From positions 248,001 through 312,000 of the forward strand of contig CANMCE010000002.1 of assembly GCA_947496235.1 (NCBI GenBank): a stretch of 64,000 nt of DNA, in the 5' to 3' direction. Under the pieces are notes generated by a model, which was not told where the DNA came from, ran no database searches, and was given only the letters and a program-made list of their open reading frames with translations. The position numbers and the translations under genes are program-made. How positions within the stretch are numbered: the first letter of the stretch is position 1; the number at the start of each line of letters is the position of its first letter. This document shows, piece by piece, positions 27,005-35,715 of the stretch. This stretch comes from an uncultured Glaciecola sp. GTDB lineage: Bacteria > Pseudomonadota > Gammaproteobacteria > Enterobacterales > Alteromonadaceae.

Positions 27005-27865
27005 ATGACTAATTTTAATTATGAAAATGCTTTTTCACGTAATATAGGTTGGCTAACGCCACAGGAACAAAACCTTTTAAGAAGCAAAAAGGTAGCAGTG
27101 GCCGGCTGTGGCGGCGTTGGTGCTGAATATATCGTTTCTCTCGCCAGACTTGGCATTCAGCAATTCAATATTTCAGATTTTGACGATTATGAAGTTCACA
27201 ATTTCAATCGTCAGGCTGGGGCATTCATGTCCACTGTTGGTCGTCAAAAAGCCGATGTGATGGAACAAGTTGCTTTAGATATAAATCCCGAAAGCACTAT
27301 CCAGTCGTTCAAGGATGGCGTAAATCCAGAAAACGTAGATAGCTTTCTTGATGGCGTTGATTGCTATGTCGATGGCTTAGATTTCTTCGCCTTAGAAGCT
27401 CGAATATTGGTGTATCAAAAATGCCAAGAAAAGGGAATTCCGGTGTTTATTGCTGCACCTATTGGTATGGGCGTTGCCATGTTAAATTTCTTGCCTGGCT
27501 CTATGTCTTACGACCAGTATTTTAACTTTTCAGCAGTGGAGACATTAGAAGAAAAGCTTGTGCTCTTCATGGTTGGATTATCCCCCTCCTTAATACAGAT
27601 GAAATATCTGGTTTATCCCGAAGGAGCTAACTTCAAAGCACAGAAGACACCTTCGACAATAGCAGGTGTTAAATTATGTGGAGGAGTTGTCGCCAGTAAT
27701 GTGTTAAAATTTTTGACAAACAGAGGCGAAATTATCAAAGCTCCCTACGCTATGCACTTTGATGCTTATTTGAACAAGTTAGTTAAAACTAAATGTGCAT
27801 TTGGTAATAAAGGGCCTTTGCAACAATTGAAGTATCGCATCGCAAAATCTAAGTTAGTGCGCTAG
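27005..27865 (+). CDS. ThiF/E1-like adenylyltransferase of the PEP-CTERM locus
   Basis: A 286-residue E1-superfamily protein. The nucleotide loop is VAVAGCGGVGAEYIVSLAR (about 30-48). DFDDYEVHNFNRQAGA supplies the acidic strand end and the conserved N-x-x-R finger, and VGRQKADVM the conserved Lys. These residues suggest real adenylation activity. It lacks the usual paired CxxC zinc site of ThiF and MoeB and has no obvious rhodanese domain. No ubiquitin-like partner (a small protein ending in GG) is adjacent; the nearest is MoaD, 10 kb away. Next to an N-acyl amino acid synthase it may activate a carboxylate on that product or on a carrier. Role unknown. Confidence 0.87.
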   Translation: MTNFNYENAFSRNIGWLTPQEQNLLRSKKVAVAGCGGVGAEYIVSLARLGIQQFNISDFDDYEVHNFNRQAGAFMSTVGRQKADVMEQVALDINPESTIQSFKDGVNPENVDSFLDGVDCYVDGLDFFALEARILVYQKCQEKGIPVFIAAPIGMGVAMLNFLPGSMSYDQYFNFSAVETLEEKLVLFMVGLSPSLIQMKYLVYPEGANFKAQKTPSTIAGVKLCGGVVASNVLKFLTNRGEIIKAPYAMHFDAYLNKLVKTKCAFGNKGPLQQLKYRIAKSKLVR

Positions 27866-28007
27866 TAAGGTTTTTACTATAACAATAGCGTTGAACTTCT
27901 ATGCTTTAAATAAATCATAAAGTTTCCGCACGTTCTAGCGTTTTAAATGGTTTGTAAGTTTAAATTTAATAAAATATTTGCCTTAAGGCTCTAAGGAAAT
28001 TGGCTCT

Positions 28008-30737
28008 ATGAAATGGAACATACGTTGGATATTAATAATCGCAAGCTTAACATTAATATCTTGTGGTCAGCAGACGCCCGAAGAACTAATGAGCAGTGCA
28101 AAAGCCAACATTGAAGCTGGAGATAAAAAAACTGCAGTTGTCGAGCTGAAAGCCCTAATAGCCCAAGACACAAATAATGCGGAAGCAAGACTTCTATTAG
28201 GCAATATTTATTTAGAGTTGGGTGACTACGCAGCCTCTGAAAAAGAGCTTAGAAGAGCTGATGATCTTGGTGTTCCAAAGCGGATAGTTCTACCAAACAT
28301 TGCCAGAGCCCTTTATTATCAAGAAGATTTTGACGGTGTTATAGCTTTGTCAGGCGAAGTCGATAAAGTTTCAGATGTGGCTGCTAGTGAATCAGTCCAA
28401 CTTTTCATCTTTTTATCTAAAATTAAACTCAAAGAAAATCTGAATCAACTCATAACACCTGTTTTTGAGGATAAAAACAAAGAGTCTTTAGCTAACGCTT
28501 ACCTTCTTTTTACAAAAAATGATATTCAAGAGGCAAATACTGCTATTGCTGAATTTCCACAAGACCATGGAAATTATGCAGAATACTTATTTATCCACGC
28601 TATTATCAACGAGTTTAATCGTGATTATGATAAGGCAATTCCTAGCTACAATGCGTTATTGAATCTGCACCCAAATTATCATTTGGTCAGGTTTTTATTA
28701 ATAGATGTTCTTATCCGCACTAATCAATTAGAACAAGCTACTACAAACATTGATTATTTAATGGCATTAAATTCGGAGCAACCGATTGTCAATTTCTACA
28801 AAGCGTCAGTCGACTTTATTAACAAGGACTATGAAAATAGCTTTTTGCATTCTCAAAAAGCAAAGAACGAAGGTTTACTTGAATTACGAAACGACATCAT
28901 TCTTGGTTTAAGCGCTTTAAAACTAGGAAAACTAGAACAAGCATATGCATCAATTGAAAGAAGTGCTAAACAACTTCCAAAAACACTTGGCATACAACGA
29001 GTGTTGGCCAAATTGCAATTAGAATTAGGGCTTATTGCGGAAGCAGGTGAAACGATCGCAACATTGAAAGGGCAATCAGAGCTCGATGATGAGTTATATA
29101 ACGATGCCGCGAATGTTTTTGCTAAATTACAAGACTTTTCATTAGCCCAACAACAATTACAGATTATAAATAACACCGATGCTAAAACGCCGGATTCCAT
29201 ATTAAAAGAGGGATTGAGCAAAATAGCGGCCGGTGATTATAGCGGCGTAGATGATATTAGATTATCTATTGAGCTTGCTCCTGAAGTGATTCAAAAGTGG
29301 CTATTGCTGGCTGAGATTTATGTTAATCAAGGTAAAACAGATTCGGCATTGGCGTTAGCTCGAGCATTAGCGAATGATGAACCAGCATTAGGACTTGTTC
29401 TTGAAGGGCAAATATATGGCAAGTCGGGTAATCTAGATAAAGCACTAGCATTATTTGAAAAAGCTTATGCGTTGTCACCAGAGAAAACCCCGGTGGTCAA
29501 TAATTACGTTCGATCGCTGGTTGAATCTGAAAACTATAAACTTGCAATGGACATAGCTAAAACAGCACTGAAAGACGAGCCTAGTAATCAGATTCTGAGC
29601 GGAGAATATTTAAAAATAACAGGTGCAACTGGACTTTCCGAAGAAGACGGCCTCTTTATAGAATCCTTGGTCAAAGATAATCCTGAGCTTATACAGCCTA
29701 AGATGTTATTAGCTGCCTTCCTTCGAAAACAAGGGAAAATAGATGAAGCATTTAAGATTTTAGATGCAAAAGATAGTCGACTATCTGATATTGGACTGAT
29801 GTCACTAGGAGATATTTTTTACAATCAAGATAAATTTAAAGATGCAGAGGAAATCTACAAAAGATGGTTGCAACTTTACCCTGAGCAAGTAATGCCTTAC
29901 TTAAGACTTATTGGCACATATAGTAATCAAAAAGAATTTACTAAAGTGCGACAAACACTGAACCAAGCTTTGGCTAAGTTTCCAAATAGCGAAGCTTTGC
30001 AGCTTGCTCAAGTGCAAGACTATATTCGGAACAGGGATTATGCAGAAGCGGATAAGAAACTTAATATGCTTTCATCTTCTGGATCTAAAAACACCTTACT
30101 TCCAAAATATGTTGGAATAGTTGCTCTCAACAAAGGCGAGTATGCTAAGGCAGTTGAGAATCTTAGTTCCTATTATGAATATTCAAATGCGCTAGAGGAT
30201 GCTATCAATCTATCATCTGCGCTGGCATATAATGGACAAATAGAAAAAGGCGCGAGTCTTCTTATTGAGCAAGCAAACAGTAATCCGAATCCTTTAGCGA
30301 AATACGCAGCTGGTGAATATACTATGGTGCATAGTTTAAATAGCAAAGCTAAAGATATTTATGAAAATATATTGGCAAGCCAACCAAGCAGCTTAGTTGC
30401 TATTAATAACCTAGCCATGGTGAACATAGAACTAGGAAATAATGAAACTGCTTTGGAATATGCTCAACAGGCGAATAATTTAGCGCCCGAACATCCGTTA
30501 ATTTTAGATACTTATGGTTGGGCTCTTTATAAGAATGGACTGTTATTAGAAGCGGAAACCACTTTAGAAATTGCATATAACAATTCGTCCAAAGACCCTT
30601 CCGTTGGTCTTCATTATGCGCAGGTCTTAATTGAAAGAAACAAAAAACAAGAAGCGCGGCAAATTCTCAATAGTTTGAATCCAAGAACGAGCTCACAAGA
30701 TACGTTGAAGAAAAAGCTTATGGAAAACTTCAATTAA
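28008..30737 (+). CDS. prsT: PEP-CTERM system TPR-repeat lipoprotein PrsT
   Basis: A 909-residue lipoprotein. The lipobox LISC gives C19. The rest is a chain of tetratricopeptide-like helix pairs from about residue 25 to the end; SAKANIEAGDKKTAVVELK is the first, and LAMVNIELGNNETALEYAQQ (near 805) is one of the clearest. Length and N-terminal sequence fit the family TIGR02917 (PrsT), which occurs almost only in genomes with exosortase and PEP-CTERM proteins. It is probably anchored in a periplasm-facing membrane leaflet and serves as a scaffold for export or surface assembly. Upstream lie the acyltransferase and ThiF genes; downstream is a PEP-CTERM substrate. Confidence 0.9.
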   Translation: MKWNIRWILIIASLTLISCGQQTPEELMSSAKANIEAGDKKTAVVELKALIAQDTNNAEARLLLGNIYLELGDYAASEKELRRADDLGVPKRIVLPNIARALYYQEDFDGVIALSGEVDKVSDVAASESVQLFIFLSKIKLKENLNQLITPVFEDKNKESLANAYLLFTKNDIQEANTAIAEFPQDHGNYAEYLFIHAIINEFNRDYDKAIPSYNALLNLHPNYHLVRFLLIDVLIRTNQLEQATTNIDYLMALNSEQPIVNFYKASVDFINKDYENSFLHSQKAKNEGLLELRNDIILGLSALKLGKLEQAYASIERSAKQLPKTLGIQRVLAKLQLELGLIAEAGETIATLKGQSELDDELYNDAANVFAKLQDFSLAQQQLQIINNTDAKTPDSILKEGLSKIAAGDYSGVDDIRLSIELAPEVIQKWLLLAEIYVNQGKTDSALALARALANDEPALGLVLEGQIYGKSGNLDKALALFEKAYALSPEKTPVVNNYVRSLVESENYKLAMDIAKTALKDEPSNQILSGEYLKITGATGLSEEDGLFIESLVKDNPELIQPKMLLAAFLRKQGKIDEAFKILDAKDSRLSDIGLMSLGDIFYNQDKFKDAEEIYKRWLQLYPEQVMPYLRLIGTYSNQKEFTKVRQTLNQALAKFPNSEALQLAQVQDYIRNRDYAEADKKLNMLSSSGSKNTLLPKYVGIVALNKGEYAKAVENLSSYYEYSNALEDAINLSSALAYNGQIEKGASLLIEQANSNPNPLAKYAAGEYTMVHSLNSKAKDIYENILASQPSSLVAINNLAMVNIELGNNETALEYAQQANNLAPEHPLILDTYGWALYKNGLLLEAETTLEIAYNNSSKDPSVGLHYAQVLIERNKKQEARQILNSLNPRTSSQDTLKKKLMENFN

Positions 30738-30853
30738 TAATTGATTAAATGTTGTCAGCATTTTTAACACTTTGGTATTAAATAAAAATTGTCAGATCGA
30801 CATGATGGGTTTATGTTGTTGATATATAAAGGTAAAAAATTTATTTCAGAAGT

Positions 30854-30869
30854 TGGCATCCTATGTGCA
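30854..30869 (+). promoter_or_regulatory. sigma54 (-24/-12) promoter of the PEP-CTERM protein gene
   Basis: TGGCATCCTATGTGCA: GG at 30855-30856 and GC at 30867-30868 are separated by exactly 10 bases, and TGGCA and the TGCA end follow the sigma54 consensus. A start about 12 bases further on would give a leader near 37 bases before ATG 30917. Sigma54 control through PrsK/PrsR is known for PEP-CTERM genes in other genomes; those regulators are not in this window. Confidence 0.7.
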
Positions 30870-30916
30870 TTGTTAGTAAGTGAGATTCACCAAACAGTTA
30901 TTTTAAGGAAAAACTA

Positions 30917-31837
30917 ATGAACAAATTATTTAAAACATGTATTGCAACTGCAATCATCGCAAGCTCAAGTGTAGCTATGGCAAGCAACGTATACATAAAC
31001 CTTGCTAACAACAGCTATGATACTAACAGATTTATTGGTTCTGCAGACGCTGACACAGCAACTGGCCAATTTACTGAATTAGGTTTCAGCCAGTTATGGG
31101 CTACTTCAATTTATGATTTAAACCCAGATATGTCATTGGCTGGCACTGTAACAGATACTAACATTACTGCCGACTTAGCTGCTGCTGGTATCCCTGGCGG
31201 TCCTTACAATTCAATCGACGGATCAACTAGTTCTTCTTTGGTTTCTCCAGATTGTGCTTTAGGTCAATGCGACATTGATGCTCTTAGCCCACTTGTACCG
31301 CCTTTAGGAACAGATAACGAAGGTTTCTTACAAACTTGGGATATCCAAGTAGAGTATTCATTGACTGCAAACTTAACGCCTGCAGGTCCTCAGTATTACA
31401 CTGGTTACATTGAGTTTTTCTTCAACGATTTACTTAATGATGCGAACGACCGTTCAATCATGCTTGCTGAAGTAACAGGTTCTAGCATTGAAGCTGCAAA
31501 TCTTAACATCTTTTTTGACATCGTTTCAGCTGAGCTAGGCTTCTTCTTCGTTGAAGACGATTACGGCAACTTCCAAGACGCTGGGCAATTAGCTCTTGAT
31601 GCTGTAACAAGCGATGATTATGCGAAGTTGAACCTAGATACTAACGTTGACCCAGACGGTGATACTCCAGTAATCCCTACTGCTAGCGATTTATTTGTTA
31701 CTTCTTCAGGTCAAGCTGCACGTCAGTCTGGTTTGGACGGAAGTATCGCTGCTAGTCTAGTTCCAGAGCCTAGCATGTTAGCGCTTCTTGGACTAAGCAT
31801 CATTGGTTTTGGCGTAGCTTCACGTCGTAGAAAATAA
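30917..31837 (+). CDS. PEP-CTERM sorting-domain protein (choice-of-anchor F-like)
   Basis: A 306-residue exported protein. A signal peptide ends near residue 22 (VAMA-SNVY). The mature protein is acidic and rich in Asp, Asn, Ser and Thr, as expected for a surface or matrix protein. The C-terminus is a textbook PEP-CTERM tail: V-P-E-P at about 283, a hydrophobic helix (LALLGLSIIGFGVAS) and an RRRK end. An exosortase cleaves near PEP and the protein goes to the surface or the exopolysaccharide. The N-terminal region resembles the choice-of-anchor F group, which I recall less surely. AAGGA precedes ATG 30917; a sigma54 promoter and a strong terminator frame it as a single-gene unit. Confidence 0.9.
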   Translation: MNKLFKTCIATAIIASSSVAMASNVYINLANNSYDTNRFIGSADADTATGQFTELGFSQLWATSIYDLNPDMSLAGTVTDTNITADLAAAGIPGGPYNSIDGSTSSSLVSPDCALGQCDIDALSPLVPPLGTDNEGFLQTWDIQVEYSLTANLTPAGPQYYTGYIEFFFNDLLNDANDRSIMLAEVTGSSIEAANLNIFFDIVSAELGFFFVEDDYGNFQDAGQLALDAVTSDDYAKLNLDTNVDPDGDTPVIPTASDLFVTSSGQAARQSGLDGSIAASLVPEPSMLALLGLSIIGFGVASRRRK

Positions 31838-31856
31838 GACCTCGTTTGGTGAATCT

Positions 31857-31886
31857 GAAAAACCGGCCTAATGGCCGGTTTTTTCT
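31857..31886 (+). terminator. Rho-independent terminator of the PEP-CTERM protein gene
   Basis: AACCGGCC (31861-31868), loop TAAT, then GGCCGGTT (31873-31880) and a T-rich run. The stem is a perfect 8 bp with strong GC content, 23 bases after the stop codon. Confidence 0.92.
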
Positions 31887-32421
31887 TTTTGTACAGATCG
31901 TCAAATCTTTTTACACTTTTCAACATTGATCAAATTCATAAAAACAACACATCCTTTTGGTTAAATCTGGCCAAATTTGATCATTCCTGATCACTCAAAC
32001 TTTCGTTTAGCATGCCAGATAGTTAAAAAATCTATTTCTCAAATAGATGTATCAGTCCAAATATTTAAACAACCATTTGTGTAAAATAGTTAACCTATTT
32101 TAACTATTTCTTTGGTAGCAAAAGTTGCGGCGGTCTGGAAATAAGATCCTTAACTAGATAGAAAATTCGCGGTAACCACAAAAAGAATGTCGGTAACAAC
32201 TGGAAATGCAACAAGCTACTTTGGGGGATACTTAATATGTGGCTAATTCGTCCAGAGATTAAAGACCGCTATAATACATCATTAGGTTTTTGCATAGCTT
32301 TGTTTGGAGGACTATTGAATCAATCATTGCACGTTAGCACTATTACATTCAACAAATTAAAGCATAACTGATAGCAGTATTTATCATCGATAACTAAGCT
32401 TAATGCTCGAAGAATATTGCT
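31887..32421. other. 535-base intergenic region without a clear gene
   Basis: Nothing convincing is coded here. The left half has several TGATCA-like words (around 31926, 31979 and 31990). On the plus strand a short frame from about 32161 to 32371 is open without an ATG until about 32237; that ATG has a GGGGGA upstream and would give a 44-residue peptide with one hydrophobic stretch. I do not recognise it. It could be a gene remnant or chance. Confidence 0.4.
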
Positions 32422-33663
32422 CTATTTGGATAAACCAGTATGTAATGCAGTTCTATACGCTGAAATCGCTGGTATGAAAGCAATAAAGCATGTCACCAAC
32501 ATAACAATAGCGAACAAGATAAAAGTATTTGCATGAAAAATATTGGTATCGATGAATAGACCAAAATGCTCGCTTAAATAGCTGCTACTCAAATGTAGCC
32601 CTAACCAAACAACTAATAAAGCCAAGACAGCGCCAGTGAAAGCTAACAATAAAGCTTCAATTTGAATCATGCCAAATATGACCAATGGACCCGCTCCAAT
32701 TGCTCTTAAGACTGCAAATTCATGATGGCGTTCGCGCATGCTGGCTAGCAACATTGTTGAAAGCCCAAGAATGGAAGCGATGAGAATCATAAAAGCTATG
32801 ACCAGTAATAAGTTCTCTACCATGCCTATGAGTTGCCAAAGTTCATTCAAAGCTACACCGGGGATAATTGCAGATAAGGCTTCTTTTTCGTAAGTATTTA
32901 CCTTGCGTTGAATTTGCAATGAGGCTATTGGGGATGATAGGCCTAAAAATACCGCGTTTATTCCAGATTCAGGTAAATCTACGTGCTGCTTGTTGTTGTA
33001 AGCTTCTACAACCTTGGATAACGCTGTTTTAGAGAGGTGTACAGCATTTAAACCCTGCAAACTCACGTGTATAGTTTGATCCACTGGCGTTCCCGTGGAC
33101 TTTAAGATTCCAGTAACGTGAAATGGCGCTTGATCATGATGACTAAAACTGACATGACCCGTTCCGTGGGATAAGACAATCTTATCACCTACCTTGTAAT
33201 TATTTTCGGCGGCAACATCGGCGCCTACAACCGCACCAAAAATATCATTAAATACGTCCCCCGAGCTAAAAGTTAGAGGTTGCTTGTTACCATATTTGTA
33301 ATGTTCAAAATAATCTTTAGTTGTCCCTATAACGGAGTGTCCGTGATGGGAATCACCTAAGGAAATTGGCGCGCTCCACGCAACCATCGGATTACTTTTC
33401 AACTCTTGATAGCTTTCCCAACTCATGACATTAGATGCGCTACCTACCCGAAAAACTGAATACAGTAATACATTAATTTGTCCTGTACGTGCGCCAACGA
33501 TTAAATCAACGCCTGAGATGGTGCGGTTAAAGCTATTTTTTGCCTCTAATCTGACGTGTTCAACGGTTATTAATAAAGCCACGCTGATAATGATGGACAA
33601 AAGGGTTAGGATGACGGAACTAGATCGACTTTTTAAACTTTCAAAAGCAAGTTTAACTAACAT
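32422..33663 (-). CDS. ABC transporter permease, FtsX/MacB family (ZrgC-like?)
   Basis: A 413-residue permease with the MacB plan: one N-terminal helix (about 15-37), a large periplasmic domain to about 280 and three helices to the end, with RHHEFAVLRAIGAGPLVIF as the FtsX loop. The periplasmic domain carries a His-rich stretch, SHGTGHVSFSHHDQAPFH near 165-182, and DSHHGHS near 104. From memory, this resembles the permease of the Vibrio zinc-uptake locus zrg, but the zinc-binding DUF2796 partner is not next to it. It overlaps the ATPase gene by 11 bases. Permease firm; metal link tentative. Confidence 0.88.
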   Translation of the reverse strand: MLVKLAFESLKSRSSSVILTLLSIIISVALLITVEHVRLEAKNSFNRTISGVDLIVGARTGQINVLLYSVFRVGSASNVMSWESYQELKSNPMVAWSAPISLGDSHHGHSVIGTTKDYFEHYKYGNKQPLTFSSGDVFNDIFGAVVGADVAAENNYKVGDKIVLSHGTGHVSFSHHDQAPFHVTGILKSTGTPVDQTIHVSLQGLNAVHLSKTALSKVVEAYNNKQHVDLPESGINAVFLGLSSPIASLQIQRKVNTYEKEALSAIIPGVALNELWQLIGMVENLLLVIAFMILIASILGLSTMLLASMRERHHEFAVLRAIGAGPLVIFGMIQIEALLLAFTGAVLALLVVWLGLHLSSSYLSEHFGLFIDTNIFHANTFILFAIVMLVTCFIAFIPAISAYRTALHTGLSK

Positions 33664-34339
33664 TGGGCATAACTCCCTGATTTAGTTCTGTAAAATTTAC
33701 TCTAGTGTGAAAATATTTGGCGAGGGTTTTATCATGGCTTACAAAAATCAATGTACAACCGAAAGTTTGAGTTAAGGATACTAAGAGTTGCATAAAGCTA
33801 TCTCTTGCATCTTCATCTAGGGCTGAGGTCGGTTCGTCTACAATAAGCAGTTCTGGCTTGTTTATTAAAGCTCTGGCAATAGCTACTCGTTGTTGTTGCC
33901 CCACACTTAACTGACTTGCTTTTCTATTGAATATATCTACGGATAATTGCAGTTCGGTTACAAGATGTGATATTTCATCTTTATTTACTCTAGTACCACT
34001 GAACTTGGTCGCTAGCAGTAGATTATCGAGCACGCTTAGATAATGAATTAAATTGAATTGTTGAAAAACTACACCTATATGCTGGGCTCTAAATTTGTCT
34101 CGCTGACGGTTTTTCAATTTTGAAAAATCTTCGCCTAAGAGTCTTATTTCTCCGGCGGTTGGCTTTAAAACGCCCGCCAAAAGGTTAAGTAATGTACTTT
34201 TGCCACAGCCCGAAGGTCCATAAAGAAAAATACCTTCCCCTTTGTTAAGCGTCCAATCCTTAATATCTATTACGAATTGCGCAGACTGGGAGTAGGTATA
34301 ACACAGATCTGTAACTTGTACGGCAGGTACTGGCGGCAT
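33653..34339 (-). CDS. ABC transporter ATPase, LolD/MacB type
   Basis: A 228-residue ATPase. Walker A is GPSGCGKST (about 38-46), the Q-loop VVFQQFNLIHYL, the signature LSVGQQQRVAIARAL and Walker B LLIVDEPTSALD, with the switch His in FVSHD. It is complete and belongs to the LolD/MacB/YbbA class that drives FtsX-type permeases, consistent with the overlapping permease gene downstream. Together they form a two-gene transporter or membrane mechanotransducer. It is divergent from the serine hydrolase gene across 218 bases, in which I found no clear operator. Confidence 0.94.
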   Translation of the reverse strand: MPPVPAVQVTDLCYTYSQSAQFVIDIKDWTLNKGEGIFLYGPSGCGKSTLLNLLAGVLKPTAGEIRLLGEDFSKLKNRQRDKFRAQHIGVVFQQFNLIHYLSVLDNLLLATKFSGTRVNKDEISHLVTELQLSVDIFNRKASQLSVGQQQRVAIARALINKPELLIVDEPTSALDEDARDSFMQLLVSLTQTFGCTLIFVSHDKTLAKYFHTRVNFTELNQGVMPNVS

Positions 34340-34557
34340 AACTGGTAACTTTATCCTAGAGTAAATAATCGAATTTTAGAATTTATGATAGCATCCTAAC
34401 TAAGGATACTGACAGTTTAATTCTTAGTTGACCTATACCCTTTTTGTCATTTCCACCGATACGATTAGGTAGAAAAACACAAAAAAATGAACAAAAATAG
34501 GTAAATTTCCGGTCAAGTGTCGGTAAACAACGCTAGCAAAAAGGGGAAAAAAGTAAA

Positions 34558-35715
34558 ATGAAATTCGGGAATTTGTTTTTACTGCCTTTCTTAACATTTC
34601 TACAATTTTCAGCCCTAGCTCAAGGTATTACAGATCTAAAAGATATTAATACAGCACTAACCGAAAAAGCGTTTTCAGGTAATCTTATCATTGCCCAAGG
34701 GGGGCAAATAGTATTTCAACAACAATATGGAATTGCCAATCGAGAACAAAAAATTGCTTATGATAAGGATACAGTGTTTGGTATTGGTTCGGTAACAAAA
34801 CAGTTTGTTGCAACGGCCATTCTTAAATTGCAGGAGCAAGGGAAGCTATCCGTCAATGACACCCTAGAAAGCTTCTTTGATAATGTGCCAGAAGATAAAA
34901 AGGCAATCTCGGTACATCACCTTTTGACCCAAAGTTCGGGATTCATGGCGAATTTTGATAAGGAGCCTTTATATGGCTTGATGCCTCATTCGTCATTACC
35001 TCAAAGAGCTTTTGATACCAAGCTAGTGTTTTCACCTGGCGAAAGTTATGCCTATTCGAATATTGGATATAGCCTACTTGCCAGAATTATTGAAAAAGTC
35101 AGCGGTCAAAATTGGGAGGCTTATATTCGACAAAATATTCTATTGCCAGCCGGTTTGAGCTATACAGGGTACAGGCTTCCTAAATATGAGCGCAATAAAC
35201 TAGCAATTAATTACGGAGCCGATCAGAATGCGTTCCAGCGCATGTTTAAAATAAAGGCGAAAAGTAAAAGTGTCGGACATTCATTATCCCATTTGTTGAA
35301 AAAACCTGGAGAAAGATGGTTCGAGGGCGCGGGTGGTTTTCTTTCAACGCAAGATGATATGTTTAAATGGTATTTAGCTATACGTGATCAACAGGTTTTA
35401 ACCGAACAAAGCTGGAATCTTATGCATTCTCCCCATGTTAAGGAGAATCCAGAGCAGAACTGGTTTTATGGGTACGGTTGGGCAATTACTGAATTGAATG
35501 AGCATGACCGTATTACTCACAATGGCTCAAATGGTTATAACTTTGCTGAATTTAGCTATTTCCCAGATTTGGATTTGTTTATTTTTGTTTCTACGAACGA
35601 TATCGATAACTATCCAGAAGAAACCATTAACAGCATATACAAATTTATTGTTGCAAAAAATAATAGTCCGGAAGTTGCAATACAGAGTGCTTCAGCTAGA
35701 GATCGGCTTTATTAA
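34558..35715 (+). CDS. exported serine hydrolase, class C beta-lactamase-like
   Basis: A 385-residue protein with a signal peptide (cleavage near residue 22, ALAQG). The catalytic S-x-x-K motif is GSVTKQ (S78, K81) and the Y-x-N motif is AYSNIG near 165. The third box appears as THNGSNGY near residue 320. Such enzymes include esterases, D-aminopeptidases, penicillin-binding proteins and true beta-lactamases; sequence alone does not separate them. There is no AmpR-type regulator, so a housekeeping hydrolase is more likely than resistance. Its last 20 bases overlap the convergent acyltransferase gene. Confidence 0.87.
   Translation: MKFGNLFLLPFLTFLQFSALAQGITDLKDINTALTEKAFSGNLIIAQGGQIVFQQQYGIANREQKIAYDKDTVFGIGSVTKQFVATAILKLQEQGKLSVNDTLESFFDNVPEDKKAISVHHLLTQSSGFMANFDKEPLYGLMPHSSLPQRAFDTKLVFSPGESYAYSNIGYSLLARIIEKVSGQNWEAYIRQNILLPAGLSYTGYRLPKYERNKLAINYGADQNAFQRMFKIKAKSKSVGHSLSHLLKKPGERWFEGAGGFLSTQDDMFKWYLAIRDQQVLTEQSWNLMHSPHVKENPEQNWFYGYGWAITELNEHDRITHNGSNGYNFAEFSYFPDLDLFIFVSTNDIDNYPEETINSIYKFIVAKNNSPEVAIQSASARDRLY

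Noticed and set aside
32161-32371. Short plus-strand open frame before the FtsX-type permease
   Set aside because: At most 44 residues from its ATG, not similar to anything I know; kept only as a remark in the intergenic entry.
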